Positions 1 to 9,153 of a stretch of DNA of 64,000 nucleotides are shown here, piece after piece. Positions within the stretch are counted from its first letter, which is position 1. Each line of letters begins with the position of its first letter. The translations under genes were made by a program, and so were the position numbers. This DNA comes from Myxococcales bacterium (GTDB lineage Bacteria > Myxococcota_A > Polyangia > Polyangiales > Ga0077539). The notes below the pieces were generated by a model. The model made no database searches. It saw nothing but the letters and a program-made list of their open reading frames with translations, and had not been told where the DNA came from. The stretch spans positions 1-64,000 of the forward strand of contig JAAFIF010000030.1 of assembly GCA_013298625.1 (NCBI GenBank), given 5' to 3'.

Positions 1-768
1 TGCGTGGCGGGGGCGGTCGAGCTCGGCGCGCTGTCGGTGAACAACGGATCGACGCTGTCCGTTCGCAGCGTGGCTCCGGTGGTCTTGGAGCGCGCGATCA
101 GCGGCGGTCGCGCGGCGGTGCACGCGCTCGGAGAGGGCCGCGCGCTGGTGGCGTACTCGACGACGGGCGGGTTGGCCGTGGCGCTGATCGACGATCGACC
201 CGCGGTGCTGCAGTGGGCGATGGTGCCGGCGGGGGCAGGCGAGAGCGCGACCGACGCGGTGTTCGAGCACGGCGTGTCGTCGGGCGATGTCGTGCTGGCA
301 TTCGTCGCGCGGCCTCGGTGCGACGCGCCCGAGGGCAGGGCGAAGGTCGTGCGTCTGTCCGTCGTGGCTGGTTCGATCTCGAGCGGTCCGGTGCTGGCGC
401 TGGGTGTGCCAGCGACGATCACAGCGATCGATGCGCGGCGGATCGAGCGCGGGGTGGTCGCGCCGTTTTCGCGCGGCGGCCTCGACGCGACGTCCGGGGC
501 TGTGACGCTGGTGACCTGGCTCGAGCGCGACGGGGCGGCGTGGACGGCGCGCGCGGATCGCGTGTGGAGCGGTGACTTCGCGACGCTCGACGAGGCTCCG
601 CTGGCGGCAGAGCGCTTCGCTGCGACGTTGTCGAGCGACGGCGAGGGGCAGCCGCTGTGGGTCGCGACGCAGCTGGACGGGGCGCAGGGCGCGGCGGCGG
701 TGAACGACGCGAGACAGACGGTGCGCGTGCGGTGGGTGCCCGCGGCGAGCGCTCCGCGGGTATACTGA
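1..768 (+). CDS. C-terminal part of a hypothetical, probably exported protein (5' truncated)
   Basis: The frame is open from base 1, so the true start lies upstream of the window. About 255 residues remain. They are rich in short alternating hydrophobic beta-strand-like stretches, such as ALVAYSTTGGLAVALID and VTLVTWLERDGAAWTARA, separated by Gly/Asp turns. This resembles the blades of a secreted beta-propeller or FG-GAP-like protein, but I recognise no diagnostic motif. The stop codon at 766-768 is immediately followed by the next gene on the same strand. A TATACT hexamer at 761-766 overlaps the end and might serve as a -10 element for that neighbour, although I see no convincing -35. Function unknown. 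Confidence 0.6.
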   Translation, partial: CVAGAVELGALSVNNGSTLSVRSVAPVVLERAISGGRAAVHALGEGRALVAYSTTGGLAVALIDDRPAVLQWAMVPAGAGESATDAVFEHGVSSGDVVLAFVARPRCDAPEGRAKVVRLSVVAGSISSGPVLALGVPATITAIDARRIERGVVAPFSRGGLDATSGAVTLVTWLERDGAAWTARADRVWSGDFATLDEAPLAAERFAATLSSDGEGQPLWVATQLDGAQGAAAVNDARQTVRVRWVPAASAPRVY

Positions 769-849
769 GCGCGTGGCGGGACCGTGAGCGTCGCGCAACG
801 AGATGACGTTGCCGCGGAGAGCAAACGCCGCACGCGAGGAGACGATTCG

Positions 850-1473
850 ATGTATCCACAGAATCCGGCAGGATGGGGTCCAGGGTATCCACAGCCGCCA
901 AAGCCCAATCGAACGCCGCTTTTCATCGTGCTCGGGATCTTTGGGTTCGCGTGCATCGGCAGCATCGTGAAGGGGCAGTTTCACGCGGCGGACACCGCAG
1001 ATCGGCAGACGGAGGCGATTCAAGCGTGGCAGCAGCAAGCGGCTCAGCCATCAGCGACGCAGCCAGCGGCGACGCAGCCCGCGTACGCGAATCCGAACGC
1101 GGCGCCGGGGGCGATGCCGCAGGCGTTTGCTGCGCCGACAATGATCACTGCGAACTACCAGGATCCGGAGAATCAGCGGCTCGCGCGCATCGCCCTCGCC
1201 GTCGCGCAGCGCGCAGGAACGTTGCTCGTGGCCGACGCCGCGGTGGCGAACAGCGGTGAGCCGACGTTGACCGTCGCTGCGTTGAACGAACGCACGACAT
1301 CGGCCGAAACGCAGGCCGTCTCGATGTGCATGACGTTGATGAACGTCGAGACATCGCTCGCGGCGATCACGCGATTCGTGATCAACGGCAGCGGCGGAGA
1401 GCGCCTCGCGGATGGCAGTCGTGCGCAGGGGCGTTGCTACAGCGCGAGCACGTCGATGTGGAATCGAAACTGA
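850..1473 (+). CDS. Small single-pass membrane-anchored protein, function unknown
   Basis: About 207 residues. ATG 850 is chosen over the longer GTG at 784 because a GAGGAG ribosome-binding site sits just upstream, around 837-842. The N-terminus is Pro/Gly rich (MYPQNPAGWGPGYPQPPKPN). One transmembrane helix follows at about residues 20-37 (PLFIVLGIFGFACIGSIVKG), then a Gln/Ala/Pro linker with repeated 'TQPA' units at about 58-78, and then a compact domain of about 110 residues with three Cys. This is the layout of an inner-membrane anchored periplasmic protein. I do not recognise the C-terminal domain. It faces the oppositely oriented metalloprotease gene; the 180 bases between them hold no clear terminator. 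Confidence 0.6.
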   Translation: MYPQNPAGWGPGYPQPPKPNRTPLFIVLGIFGFACIGSIVKGQFHAADTADRQTEAIQAWQQQAAQPSATQPAATQPAYANPNAAPGAMPQAFAAPTMITANYQDPENQRLARIALAVAQRAGTLLVADAAVANSGEPTLTVAALNERTTSAETQAVSMCMTLMNVETSLAAITRFVINGSGGERLADGSRAQGRCYSASTSMWNRN

Positions 1474-1657
1474 TCGCGGTCTGCCTGTTCGGCGCGCGGC
1501 CGCGACGGGCAGCGAAGATGCCCAGCCGGATCAGCGTGAAAGTCATCACGTCGAACAACCTGGGCGCAGCGCGAAGGGCGCAAACCCCGTCGCGCCGGTG
1601 GCCCATGGAGCATTATCCGAGTCGCGCGAATGCTGCCGCGCTCGACCGCGCCCGGCG

Positions 1658-3205
1658 TCACTCGCTCGCGAGCGCGACGCGCCCTTCGCCGATCGAGACC
1701 GATCGCGCGCCGTCGACGCTGGGGACGAACACGTTGGCCACGACGCCGTCCACCGCTTCACCGAGCGGCGCGACGGTCGCTTCGCGCTGGGCGATCTCTG
1801 CGCCCGCTGCGTCGAAGTACCGCGCGACGACCCGCGAAGCGCCCCGCGGAAGCTCGCTCATCCTGCGCGCGTGGCTGTACGCGAGGGAGCCATTTTCGCT
1901 GAGCGCGACGACGTGCACCGCTCGCAGCGCGCGCTCGTCGACGATCGCCATGGGCTCGGGGCGCAGCGCGCTCGCGCGCTCGAAGAGGGCCCTGTACGTG
2001 TAGTCCGAGACCCACTGAGGGTCGCAGTAGCCCATGAAATCCGTGGTCATCGTCGGGTCGAAGAACGCGTTGCTGCGCGCGTCCCAGCCCCACACGCCGA
2101 GCGCGGCGTTGCGATACGGGTAGTTGCTGTCGGCGCCCGAGGTCGAGCACGGTGCGTGCGAGCGGCCGAACAAGTGACCGAGCTCGTGAGCGAAGGTCCA
2201 CGCGTTTTCGTCGCCGCTGAAGCCCACGCCGCTGCCGACGCGGATCGACGCGTCGCCGACGTTGTTGACCACGTAGCTCTGACCCGTGACGCACGAGCGG
2301 CCGCAGTACGCAGCGCGCGAGACCGCGGGGGCGACGAGCGCGTAGTAGTACACGTCGTTGGCGGGCGCCTCGCGGTCTCGCAGGGTCTCGAGGACGCCAT
2401 TGAGCGCGCCGAAATTCACGTTGCCTGTGAGCGTGGTCGTCCCGAAATCGATGGGCGCGTGCACGGTGAGCTCGACGGAGGTGAGCGGGTAGAGCGCGAG
2501 GAGCAACGCGCGAAACCGCTGCAATTGCTCTGGGCTCGTATCGGGCAGCCGATTCGATCCGTCCCTCGTCCAGCGCACTGGGACGAGCGTCACGCGCGTC
2601 GCACCGGCGGCTCCGACGGCTCCGAGGGCCGCGAGCGAGCCGTCCCTCGGCGCGCGGGCGGCGTTGGCCGTCATTGCGCTTGCACTCTGCCCGGACGGGT
2701 CGAGCACGCGCACGGCGTAGCGCGAGGTCGCGCGCACGCTCGCCGCGTCGAGTTGAAATGTGAACACGCTCGCTGGGGCTGCGTCGCTCGATGGAGCGGT
2801 GATCATCCGAGTCTCTCTCCGCGCGACGACCGCGCCCGAGCCGTCGTCCCAGAGCAGCTCTGCCGTGACCTCTCGTGGACGAAAGCCTGCGTTCGGCGTG
2901 ACGTACGCGCGCAGCGCGCCGGGTCGCCCTGCGATCACCGGGGCGTTGCGCCGCGGGACGAGCGCGTCGCCCTCGTGCACGGCGACGCGAACGCCCTGAA
3001 ACACGGCGACAGAGCTGACAGTGAGGTCCGTTGCCAGGTTCGGCGCGACGGCCGGAGCGTCGGGCGCGGACGCGGCGTCCATCGTCGCGCTGTCTTCTGT
3101 GGGCGCTGCGATTTCAGCGGCGGCGTCGAGGACGTCGGGGTCCGCGGGCGTCACGCTCGAGCAAGCGCAGAGCAGGGCGAGCGGAAGAGAGAGCGAGCGT
3201 GTCAT
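1658..3205 (-). CDS. Metzincin-type zinc metalloprotease lipoprotein
   Basis: 515 residues. The N-terminus (LPLALLCACSS) carries a signal peptide ending in a lipobox (LCAC), so the protein is probably anchored in the outer membrane. A variable Asp/Ala-rich linker follows. The catalytic motif HELGHLFGRSH at about residues 340-350 fits the metzincin pattern HExxHxxGxxH, with three zinc-binding His and the catalytic Glu. It is followed by paired Cys and a Met-containing segment (TTDFMGYCDP) that could form the Met-turn. The nearest families by this motif are M66-like or other secreted metzincins; the exact subfamily is not certain. The region before the active site (about 60-330) looks like an all-beta substrate-recognition part. 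It is divergently transcribed from the RCC1 lipoprotein, with about 150 bases between their starts. Confidence 0.8.
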   Translation of the reverse strand: MTRSLSLPLALLCACSSVTPADPDVLDAAAEIAAPTEDSATMDAASAPDAPAVAPNLATDLTVSSVAVFQGVRVAVHEGDALVPRRNAPVIAGRPGALRAYVTPNAGFRPREVTAELLWDDGSGAVVARRETRMITAPSSDAAPASVFTFQLDAASVRATSRYAVRVLDPSGQSASAMTANAARAPRDGSLAALGAVGAAGATRVTLVPVRWTRDGSNRLPDTSPEQLQRFRALLLALYPLTSVELTVHAPIDFGTTTLTGNVNFGALNGVLETLRDREAPANDVYYYALVAPAVSRAAYCGRSCVTGQSYVVNNVGDASIRVGSGVGFSGDENAWTFAHELGHLFGRSHAPCSTSGADSNYPYRNAALGVWGWDARSNAFFDPTMTTDFMGYCDPQWVSDYTYRALFERASALRPEPMAIVDERALRAVHVVALSENGSLAYSHARRMSELPRGASRVVARYFDAAGAEIAQREATVAPLGEAVDGVVANVFVPSVDGARSVSIGEGRVALASE

Positions 3206-3355
3206 TGGGGGGATGTGAGCAAGAACATTCCACAGCGGCTGGTCCGCTGTCTCGGCCGATGCGCGCGGCGCTCGCGCGACCTGTCAGACAGTTTCAGGCG
3301 CACGCACGACGATCGCGCCGGTGATGACCGAAGCGATCCGATACGCTCGTGGCTT

Positions 3356-6300
3356 ATGTTGTGGAATGCTGCATCCGACGCGCGCCGCTGTGCCGCCGCC
3401 ATCGTGTCGCTTGTCGCGCTCTGCGTGTTCGGCGCGTCGTGCGTGACGCCCGCGACGGTGATCGTGGTGCGGATGGACACCAACATCCCGGACGACGCGC
3501 GGGTCGAGCTGCAGTTCACGGCGAGCACCGAGGGCGAGCGGTTCGGAACGACCTCCGTGCTGTCGCGCGGGGTGCGGGGCGACGAGGTTCCGCTGGCGTT
3601 TCCCTCGTCGTTGTCGGTGGTGGCTCGCGCGGGAGCGCGCGCGGACGCCCGTGTTCGCCTGCGGTTTTCTCTGCGCCTGCTCGGCCGCAACCAACGCGAG
3701 GCCGATCGGAGCATCACCGTCGAGCGCGCGCTTCGGTTCGAGCCGCAGCGCACCACGACGACCTCGGTCTTCTTCGCAGTCGAGTGCGCCAACGTTCGTT
3801 GCGCCGACGGCGAGACCTGCGGCGCGGGCGGGCTGTGCGAGCCCATCGAAGGCACGCCGACGGCGTTCGATCGCAGCGCGGAGCCAGACGCTCGCGCATC
3901 AGACGTCGCGCCGCTCTGCACGCCAGACTGCGCCGATCGTCAGTGCGGCGACGATGGCTGCGGCGGCTCGTGCGGGGCATGCATGGCGCGGCCCGGCGCG
4001 GACGTGCAGTGCACAGCCGCGGGCCGCTGCGAGATCCAGTGCGCCGCGGGCAGCGCGGACTGCGACGGCGACCTGGCCAACGGCTGCGAAGCTTCGCTCA
4101 CCAGCGGGACGAGCTGCGGCCGTTGCGGACGGGTCTGCGCCGACGCGACCCCCGTGTGCAACGCCGCGACGCGCGAGTGCGCGACCGGCTGCGACGCGGT
4201 GCAGACCCGCTGCGGCGCGACCTGCGTCGATGTGCAAACGTCCCCGAGTCACTGCGGCCGCTGCGCGAACCTGTGTCCGAGCGGCGCGCGGTCGACCGCG
4301 ACGTGCGCGGCCGGCGTCTGTGGCTTGTCCTGCGCTGCTGGGTTCGGCGACTGCGATGGCTTCGCGAGCAACGGGTGCGAGGTGGACACAGCGAGCTCGC
4401 CGCAGCACTGCGGCCGCTGCGGCAACGTGTGCGGCTCGACCGGTCAATGCAACGCGGGCGTATGCGTGAAGCCTGTCGCCTTGAGCGTGCGAGACGCGGG
4501 CGGCTGCGTGCGGCTCGACGACGGCTCCGTACGGTGCTGGGGCAACAACGGCGCGGGCGGCGTCGGCGTCGGCCGCGGCGCGCCGCTGATTGCGAACGCG
4601 AGGGCGCTCGCGCTGACGAACGTGCACGACGTGAGCACCGCGGAGTTTGTTGGCTGCGCGGTGCACGGCGCGACGCGAACCGTGAGCTGCTGGGGCGATG
4701 GTTCGACGCGGCTCTTCGGCGACTCGATGACGGACGCGTTCACGCCGGTGGCGATCAGCGGACTCGTGAACATCGTCAGCGTCGTGACCGATGGTGCCAC
4801 GGCGTGCGCGCTCGCGATGAGCGGCGCGGTGAGCTGCTGGGGCGCGAGCGACCTGGGGCAGTGCGGCGTGGTGATGCCTGTGGTCCCGAGGCCAGCGCGA
4901 GTGGCGCTGCCGAGACCAGCGCAGTCGATCGTGATCGGTCGCGCGTTTGTGTGCGCGCGCCTCGATGACAGCAGCGTGCACTGCTGGGGCAGCAACCAGG
5001 GCCGAGCGCTCGGCTTGCCGGTCATGATGCCCTTCTCGGCGTCGCCCGTGCTGGTGCTCGACGCGAGCAACGGCGCCATCGAGATCGCCGCGGGCGCGGG
5101 GCACGCGTGCGCTCGTGCGGCGAGCAACGAGCTGTTGTGCTGGGGCAGCAACAACGCAGGGCAGATCGGCTACGGCGCGCTGAGCTTGGGCGCGCTGCGG
5201 CGGTTCAACCTGGCGGGGTACACGATCGAGCGGCTGTGGGCTGGAGGACAGCGAACGTGCGTTCGCTCGGCGGACGCGACGAAGAAGGTGCTGTGCACCG
5301 GCGCAGGGCCTCTCGGCAACGGAACGACCACATCGAGCACGCGCTGGGTGGTGATCCCGTCGCTGAGCGGCGCCACGGAGCTCGACCTGTCCGCAAACGG
5401 GTGCGTGATCGCGAGCGACGACGTTGTGCGCTGCTGGGGCAGCAACGCGAACGCCGCGCTCGGCAACGGAACGGTCGGCGCGATCGATGCTCCGCTCACG
5501 ATCCCGGGCCTCACTGCGGACCAGGTCGTCGCAGGCAACAACCACTTTCTCGCCCGAAGGGGCAGCACCGTGTGGTGTTGGGGGCAGAACAACTTTGGCG
5601 AGTGCGAAGACGTTCCGTCGCTCGGGTCCGTGGTCAACGAGCGATCGACGACCGCGATCGACGTCGCGGGCGGCACGAGGGTGTCGTTTACCCGCGCGAT
5701 GGGCGGGGTGATCTCGTGGGTCGGTCAGTCTGCGTCTGGCGGCGACGTGCGCGAGACCGGGACGCTCACCGAAGCCAACATCATCGGGCTGGCCAGCCGC
5801 TCGCATCACACGTGCGTGATCGCCGGTCCTGCGGGCCTGCAGGACGTTCGATGCACGACGGGGCTCGTCCCTGCGGCGTTCACCGCGGTGCCAGGGACGG
5901 CGAGCGCGTCGTCGGTCGGCGTCGGCACCACGGGGCTGCGATGCGCGCGCGTCGGCGGACAAGTGCGATGCTGGGGCTCTTCGCCCACGGGACACGTGTT
6001 CGGCGTGGTTTCTCCGACCGCGACGACGCGAACGACCGCCACGCAGATCGGCACGATCACCGATGCGATCGACTTCTCTGTCGGTCGCGACGCGGTGTTC
6101 ATCCTCCGCATGTCCGGCGCGATCGAAGCCGTGGGCGATGGCGCTGAAGGCGACCTCGGCACCGGCGATGTGCTCCCTCGCACAACGCCCACGCGTGTGG
6201 CGCTGCCCGCTCGAGCGCTCTCGGTCCAGACCTTCGCAGGTCGCTCGTGCGCCGTGGTGCAGACCACGCCGACGAGCCTCTACTGCTGGGGCGACAACGG

Positions 6301-6511
6301 CGCTGCGTCGTTCGTTCGGGTCCCCGGCATGGCAGCGACTCCGCAGCTGATCGCGAACTCGGACAACGTCACGTCCGTCGCTGTCGGCGCCGTTGCGGCG
6401 TGTCTTCGCAAGGCCGATGGCTCTGTCGGCTGCTGGGGCGTCAACTCGGCGCTCGGGCTCGGCACGGACGCCGTCGGCTTCTCGCTGCTTCCGCGGCCGA
6501 TCGACTACTGA
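3356..6511 (+). CDS. RCC1/'CWG' repeat beta-propeller lipoprotein with Cys-rich modules
   Basis: About 1051 residues from ATG 3356; the frame stays open far upstream, but the lipoprotein signal (ALCVFGASC) fixes this start. Layout: lipobox; a beta-rich N-terminal domain to about residue 140; Cys-rich modules at about 140-375 of the 'DCDGxxxNGCE...CGRCGxxC' type known from many myxobacterial surface proteins; then RCC1-like repeats from about 375 to the end. I count 14 repeat positions, most with the core 'CWGxNxxG' and four degenerate (CTGAG, WVGQS, CTTG, VGDG). Fourteen would equal two seven-bladed propellers. It is probably displayed on the cell surface as a binding scaffold. The ligand is unknown. 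Confidence 0.85.
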   Translation: MLWNAASDARRCAAAIVSLVALCVFGASCVTPATVIVVRMDTNIPDDARVELQFTASTEGERFGTTSVLSRGVRGDEVPLAFPSSLSVVARAGARADARVRLRFSLRLLGRNQREADRSITVERALRFEPQRTTTTSVFFAVECANVRCADGETCGAGGLCEPIEGTPTAFDRSAEPDARASDVAPLCTPDCADRQCGDDGCGGSCGACMARPGADVQCTAAGRCEIQCAAGSADCDGDLANGCEASLTSGTSCGRCGRVCADATPVCNAATRECATGCDAVQTRCGATCVDVQTSPSHCGRCANLCPSGARSTATCAAGVCGLSCAAGFGDCDGFASNGCEVDTASSPQHCGRCGNVCGSTGQCNAGVCVKPVALSVRDAGGCVRLDDGSVRCWGNNGAGGVGVGRGAPLIANARALALTNVHDVSTAEFVGCAVHGATRTVSCWGDGSTRLFGDSMTDAFTPVAISGLVNIVSVVTDGATACALAMSGAVSCWGASDLGQCGVVMPVVPRPARVALPRPAQSIVIGRAFVCARLDDSSVHCWGSNQGRALGLPVMMPFSASPVLVLDASNGAIEIAAGAGHACARAASNELLCWGSNNAGQIGYGALSLGALRRFNLAGYTIERLWAGGQRTCVRSADATKKVLCTGAGPLGNGTTTSSTRWVVIPSLSGATELDLSANGCVIASDDVVRCWGSNANAALGNGTVGAIDAPLTIPGLTADQVVAGNNHFLARRGSTVWCWGQNNFGECEDVPSLGSVVNERSTTAIDVAGGTRVSFTRAMGGVISWVGQSASGGDVRETGTLTEANIIGLASRSHHTCVIAGPAGLQDVRCTTGLVPAAFTAVPGTASASSVGVGTTGLRCARVGGQVRCWGSSPTGHVFGVVSPTATTRTTATQIGTITDAIDFSVGRDAVFILRMSGAIEAVGDGAEGDLGTGDVLPRTTPTRVALPARALSVQTFAGRSCAVVQTTPTSLYCWGDNGAASFVRVPGMAATPQLIANSDNVTSVAVGAVAACLRKADGSVGCWGVNSALGLGTDAVGFSLLPRPIDY

Positions 6512-6694
6512 ATCCGCGCGGAGCGGCTCGGACCGCGCGCTGCCCGACCGCTCTGCCTCGGGCTCGAAGCGACCGCCGAGAGAACGGTTTGTTCGAAGCG
6601 AGGGCGCCCGTCGCGGCGTGAAATGCGCACGGCCGCTCGACGCCCCTCTCCGTGGGCTACAGTGCATTCTCACCGGCGATGGAGCGCGCCGTTG

Positions 6695-6722
6695 TTGCGA
6701 TTTTGGTCGACTTGCATAACTA
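6695..6722 (+). promoter_or_regulatory. Putative sigma-70-like promoter for the PilZ-receiver gene
   Basis: TTGCGA at 6695-6700 is separated by 16 bases from TAACTA at 6717-6722. It lies about 30-50 bases upstream of the start region of the response-regulator gene, in the AT-richest part of a 238-base intergenic gap. An alternative reading is TTGTTG at 6692 with CATAAC at 6715, spacing 17. It was found by eye only. The rest of the gap (6512-6690) holds nothing I recognise. Confidence 0.35.
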
Positions 6723-6749
6723 TGGAAACTCGTTGATTGCCTGGAGGAC

Positions 6750-7820
6750 GTGAGGGCCTTGGACGCGTACGAAGTGCGTTTTCGATCGATCGCTGAGCTC
6801 GCGGAGGTCTTCACGACCGAGCTGGTTCAGCGACGGCTGTTCGTGGTGGGGGCGCATCGAACGCCCAACGGAGAGGACATCTCGATTCGCATCGTTCTGC
6901 CCGAGACGCAGTCGGTGATGCACGCGACGGGGCTGGTGCTCGAGCACCGGACGGGCGATCCGCGGGGGATGGGCGCGGACGTGGTGTTGCTCGACCTGCT
7001 CGACGAGACGATCTCGTTGATCGAGCAGTTCATCACCGAACGTCTCGACGCGTCGCAGCCCGAACAGGAGCCGCCGGCGCTCGATCGCCCGCTCGAGGTG
7101 CTGATCGTCGAGGACGACGCGATCTACCGCGAGCAGGCGGCGAGCGCGTTTCGTCGCGCGGGCGATCACGTCCGCTTCGCGCACGACGGCTTCGAGGCGC
7201 TCGCGTCGGCGCTTCGCTACAAGCCCGACGTGATCTTGTCCGACGTCAACATGCCGCGCATGGACGGCTGGCAGCTGCTGCGAATGGTGCGTGGAAACGC
7301 GAAGCTCGCGAAGGTCCCTGTGCTGTTTACGACCGCGCTCGCGGGTGAGCGCGAGCGGCTGCGCGGGTATCAGCTCGGCGTGGACGACTACGTGGCCAAG
7401 CCGTTTCGTCCGGTCGAGCTGCGCGCGCGCGCCGAGCGATTGGTGCGGCGAAGCGAGACTGACGTCGCGCCCGCGCTCGTGCGCACCACCATCCGCGGAG
7501 ACCTCGCGCAAGTGTCGGTCTGTTCGGTGCTCTCGTTGCTCGAGCTCGAGCAGCGCAGCGGAGCGCTGTCCGTCGAGGGCGATGTGACGGGCGTGCTCTG
7601 GATCGCCGCGGGCCGCGCGCTGCGCGCAGAGATCCACTCGCCCGTGGACATCAACGGCACGGCGATCGACAGGGCGATGCGTTTGCTCAGCGCCAGCGCT
7701 GGCGAGTTCGTGTTCGCCGCCGACGAGCACTGCGGCGCAGACGAGCTGCACACGTCGATCACCGCGCTGCTCATGGAGCACGCGCGCGTCACCGACGAAG
7801 CCCTGCGTCGCGGCGCCTGA
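6750..7820 (+). CDS. PilZ-like / response-regulator receiver / DUF4388 (PATAN) regulator
   Basis: Up to 356 residues. The N-terminal ~100 residues resemble the PilZ-type domain used by myxobacteria for c-di-GMP-linked control (EDISIRIVLPETQSVMHATG). The middle, at about 112-232, is a receiver domain: an acidic pocket (LIVEDD), a phospho-acceptor Asp near residue 165 in SDVNMPRMDGW, a Thr in FTTAL, and the Lys of DYVAKPF. The C-terminal part, about 245-350, matches the DUF4388/PATAN type (IRGDLAQVSVCSVLSLLELE). There is no DNA-binding domain, so the output is likely protein-protein. Start: GGAGG at 6743-6747 is too close to GTG 6750; TTG 6759, 11 bases downstream, may be the true start. No histidine kinase is adjacent, so it is an orphan regulator. 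Confidence 0.85.
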   Translation: MRALDAYEVRFRSIAELAEVFTTELVQRRLFVVGAHRTPNGEDISIRIVLPETQSVMHATGLVLEHRTGDPRGMGADVVLLDLLDETISLIEQFITERLDASQPEQEPPALDRPLEVLIVEDDAIYREQAASAFRRAGDHVRFAHDGFEALASALRYKPDVILSDVNMPRMDGWQLLRMVRGNAKLAKVPVLFTTALAGERERLRGYQLGVDDYVAKPFRPVELRARAERLVRRSETDVAPALVRTTIRGDLAQVSVCSVLSLLELEQRSGALSVEGDVTGVLWIAAGRALRAEIHSPVDINGTAIDRAMRLLSASAGEFVFAADEHCGADELHTSITALLMEHARVTDEALRRGA

Positions 7821-7857
7821 CCCGCGGGAACAAACGCCGCCCCCGCGCAGTTGCACG

Positions 7858-9096
7858 ATGGTGATGCCGCGCTCAACGCGCACTCCCGTGCTCGTCTCGC
7901 TCGCCGCGCACGGCGCGTTCTTCGCGCTCTGCCACCGGCTGCGCGAGCCCGAGTACCGAGCTGCGCTCGTCGACGGCGTCGCCATCGAGCTCGAGCTGCT
8001 CACGCCGTTCGTGGTTTCGCGCGCGCCCGAGCGGCCCGTCGAGCCGGTGCTCGAGCCTGTCGTCGCGCCGAGGCCGATCGCGCGCGCTGCGCGGGTCATC
8101 GCCGCGCCGGCAGCGGTCGAAGGCCCCGCGACGACGTCGCCCTCGATCGCGCCCGAGCTCAACCCGCAGCGAAGCTCCGAGCCGCCGTCGCGCGCCGCCG
8201 TCACCGGCCTCAACCTCCTTCGCTCGATCGGGCGCGACGCGTACGCGAGCGAGCGTTGGCGCTTCGGCTCTGCGCCGGTCGAGGGGCCCGTCTCGCCCGA
8301 GCAGCTCGCAGAGCAGCGCGCGCTCTCTCGCAACGTCGGCAGCATCACCGATCGATGGCGAGACGACGTGTACCGCTCGGCGCCGCCTCCGCGCCCCGCG
8401 GGCTCGTCGGAGTACGTGCGTCGCGTGACGAGCGCGGCAGCGCGGCTGTGGGCTCCTGTTCGCGCAGAGGATCCGGGGCCGCTCGACGGCGTGACGCGGC
8501 TGCTCACCGCAGGCGTCGAGGGCTATCGCGCGGCGCAGGCCGACCACCTCGGGATGTTCGCGAACGGAAGGGCCGCGGCTGCGGCGGATTCGCTCGAGCG
8601 CGCGAGGCCGAACTCGCCGACGCTGCAGTCGAACCCGACGCTCAACGAGGCCGGGCGCGCGATGACGCAGCGAATCGCGGTCGAGCTCGACGTCCGTCAG
8701 TCCCCTGACGGAACGCTGCTGTCTCTTCGCGTGGCGCGCACGTCGGGCACGCGGTTCTTCGATCGGCAGGCCGAAGAAGCAGTGCGACGCGCGATCGCCC
8801 AAGCGGGTCAACGCGCGCGCGCGGATGGGTCGCCGCCGGGCGCGACTCGGTCGCGGTGGGAGTTCGAGCTGCGGATCGGGCGCAATCCTCCGGCCGCGCT
8901 CGGCCCGCAGCTGCCGGGCTCGCCCGTCACGCCCAACTACATCTCGGGCGGCGTCGAGTGGGGCGGCGTCGATCCGCCGCGGCCGATGTACCCGTTTGCG
9001 TTGCACCGCTATCAGCGGGTGCGGGTGCTGTGGATCACCGCAGACCCTGCGAGCGCAGGAGCATCGAGCGGCGCGGCGGACGCGGGCGCGCGTTGA
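7858..9096 (+). CDS. TonB-like C-terminal domain protein
   Basis: 412 residues. A short hydrophobic N-terminus (VLVSLAAHGAFFALC) would anchor it in the inner membrane. A Pro/Glu/Val-rich stretch follows (VEPVLEPVVAPRPIARAARV), as in the periplasm-spanning part of TonB. The C-terminal region at about 275-345 (IAVELDVRQSPDGTLLSLRV, then FDRQAEEAVRRAI) has the beta-alpha-beta pattern of the TonB C-terminal domain. ExbB/ExbD partners are not in the window. It may deliver energy or act as a structural bridge to the outer membrane. The two closely spaced ATGs at 7858 and 7864 cannot be told apart; neither has a strong ribosome-binding site. It sits 37 bases after the PilZ-receiver gene and may be co-transcribed with it. 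Confidence 0.7.
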   Translation: MVMPRSTRTPVLVSLAAHGAFFALCHRLREPEYRAALVDGVAIELELLTPFVVSRAPERPVEPVLEPVVAPRPIARAARVIAAPAAVEGPATTSPSIAPELNPQRSSEPPSRAAVTGLNLLRSIGRDAYASERWRFGSAPVEGPVSPEQLAEQRALSRNVGSITDRWRDDVYRSAPPPRPAGSSEYVRRVTSAAARLWAPVRAEDPGPLDGVTRLLTAGVEGYRAAQADHLGMFANGRAAAAADSLERARPNSPTLQSNPTLNEAGRAMTQRIAVELDVRQSPDGTLLSLRVARTSGTRFFDRQAEEAVRRAIAQAGQRARADGSPPGATRSRWEFELRIGRNPPAALGPQLPGSPVTPNYISGGVEWGGVDPPRPMYPFALHRYQRVRVLWITADPASAGASSGAADAGAR

Positions 9097-9153
9097 GCGC
9101 AGGATTTCGTGGGGACTTGCTGCGACCGTCGGTCGCGCGGTAGGCAAGAGCGG

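Noticed and set aside
1412..3355. Upstream extension of the RCC1 frame
   Set aside because: It runs opposite to the metalloprotease gene and has no protein-like features; the lipobox sets the start at 3356.
3899..6814. 971-residue frame antisense to the RCC1 gene
   Set aside because: Arg/Ala/His-rich shadow without signal or domain.
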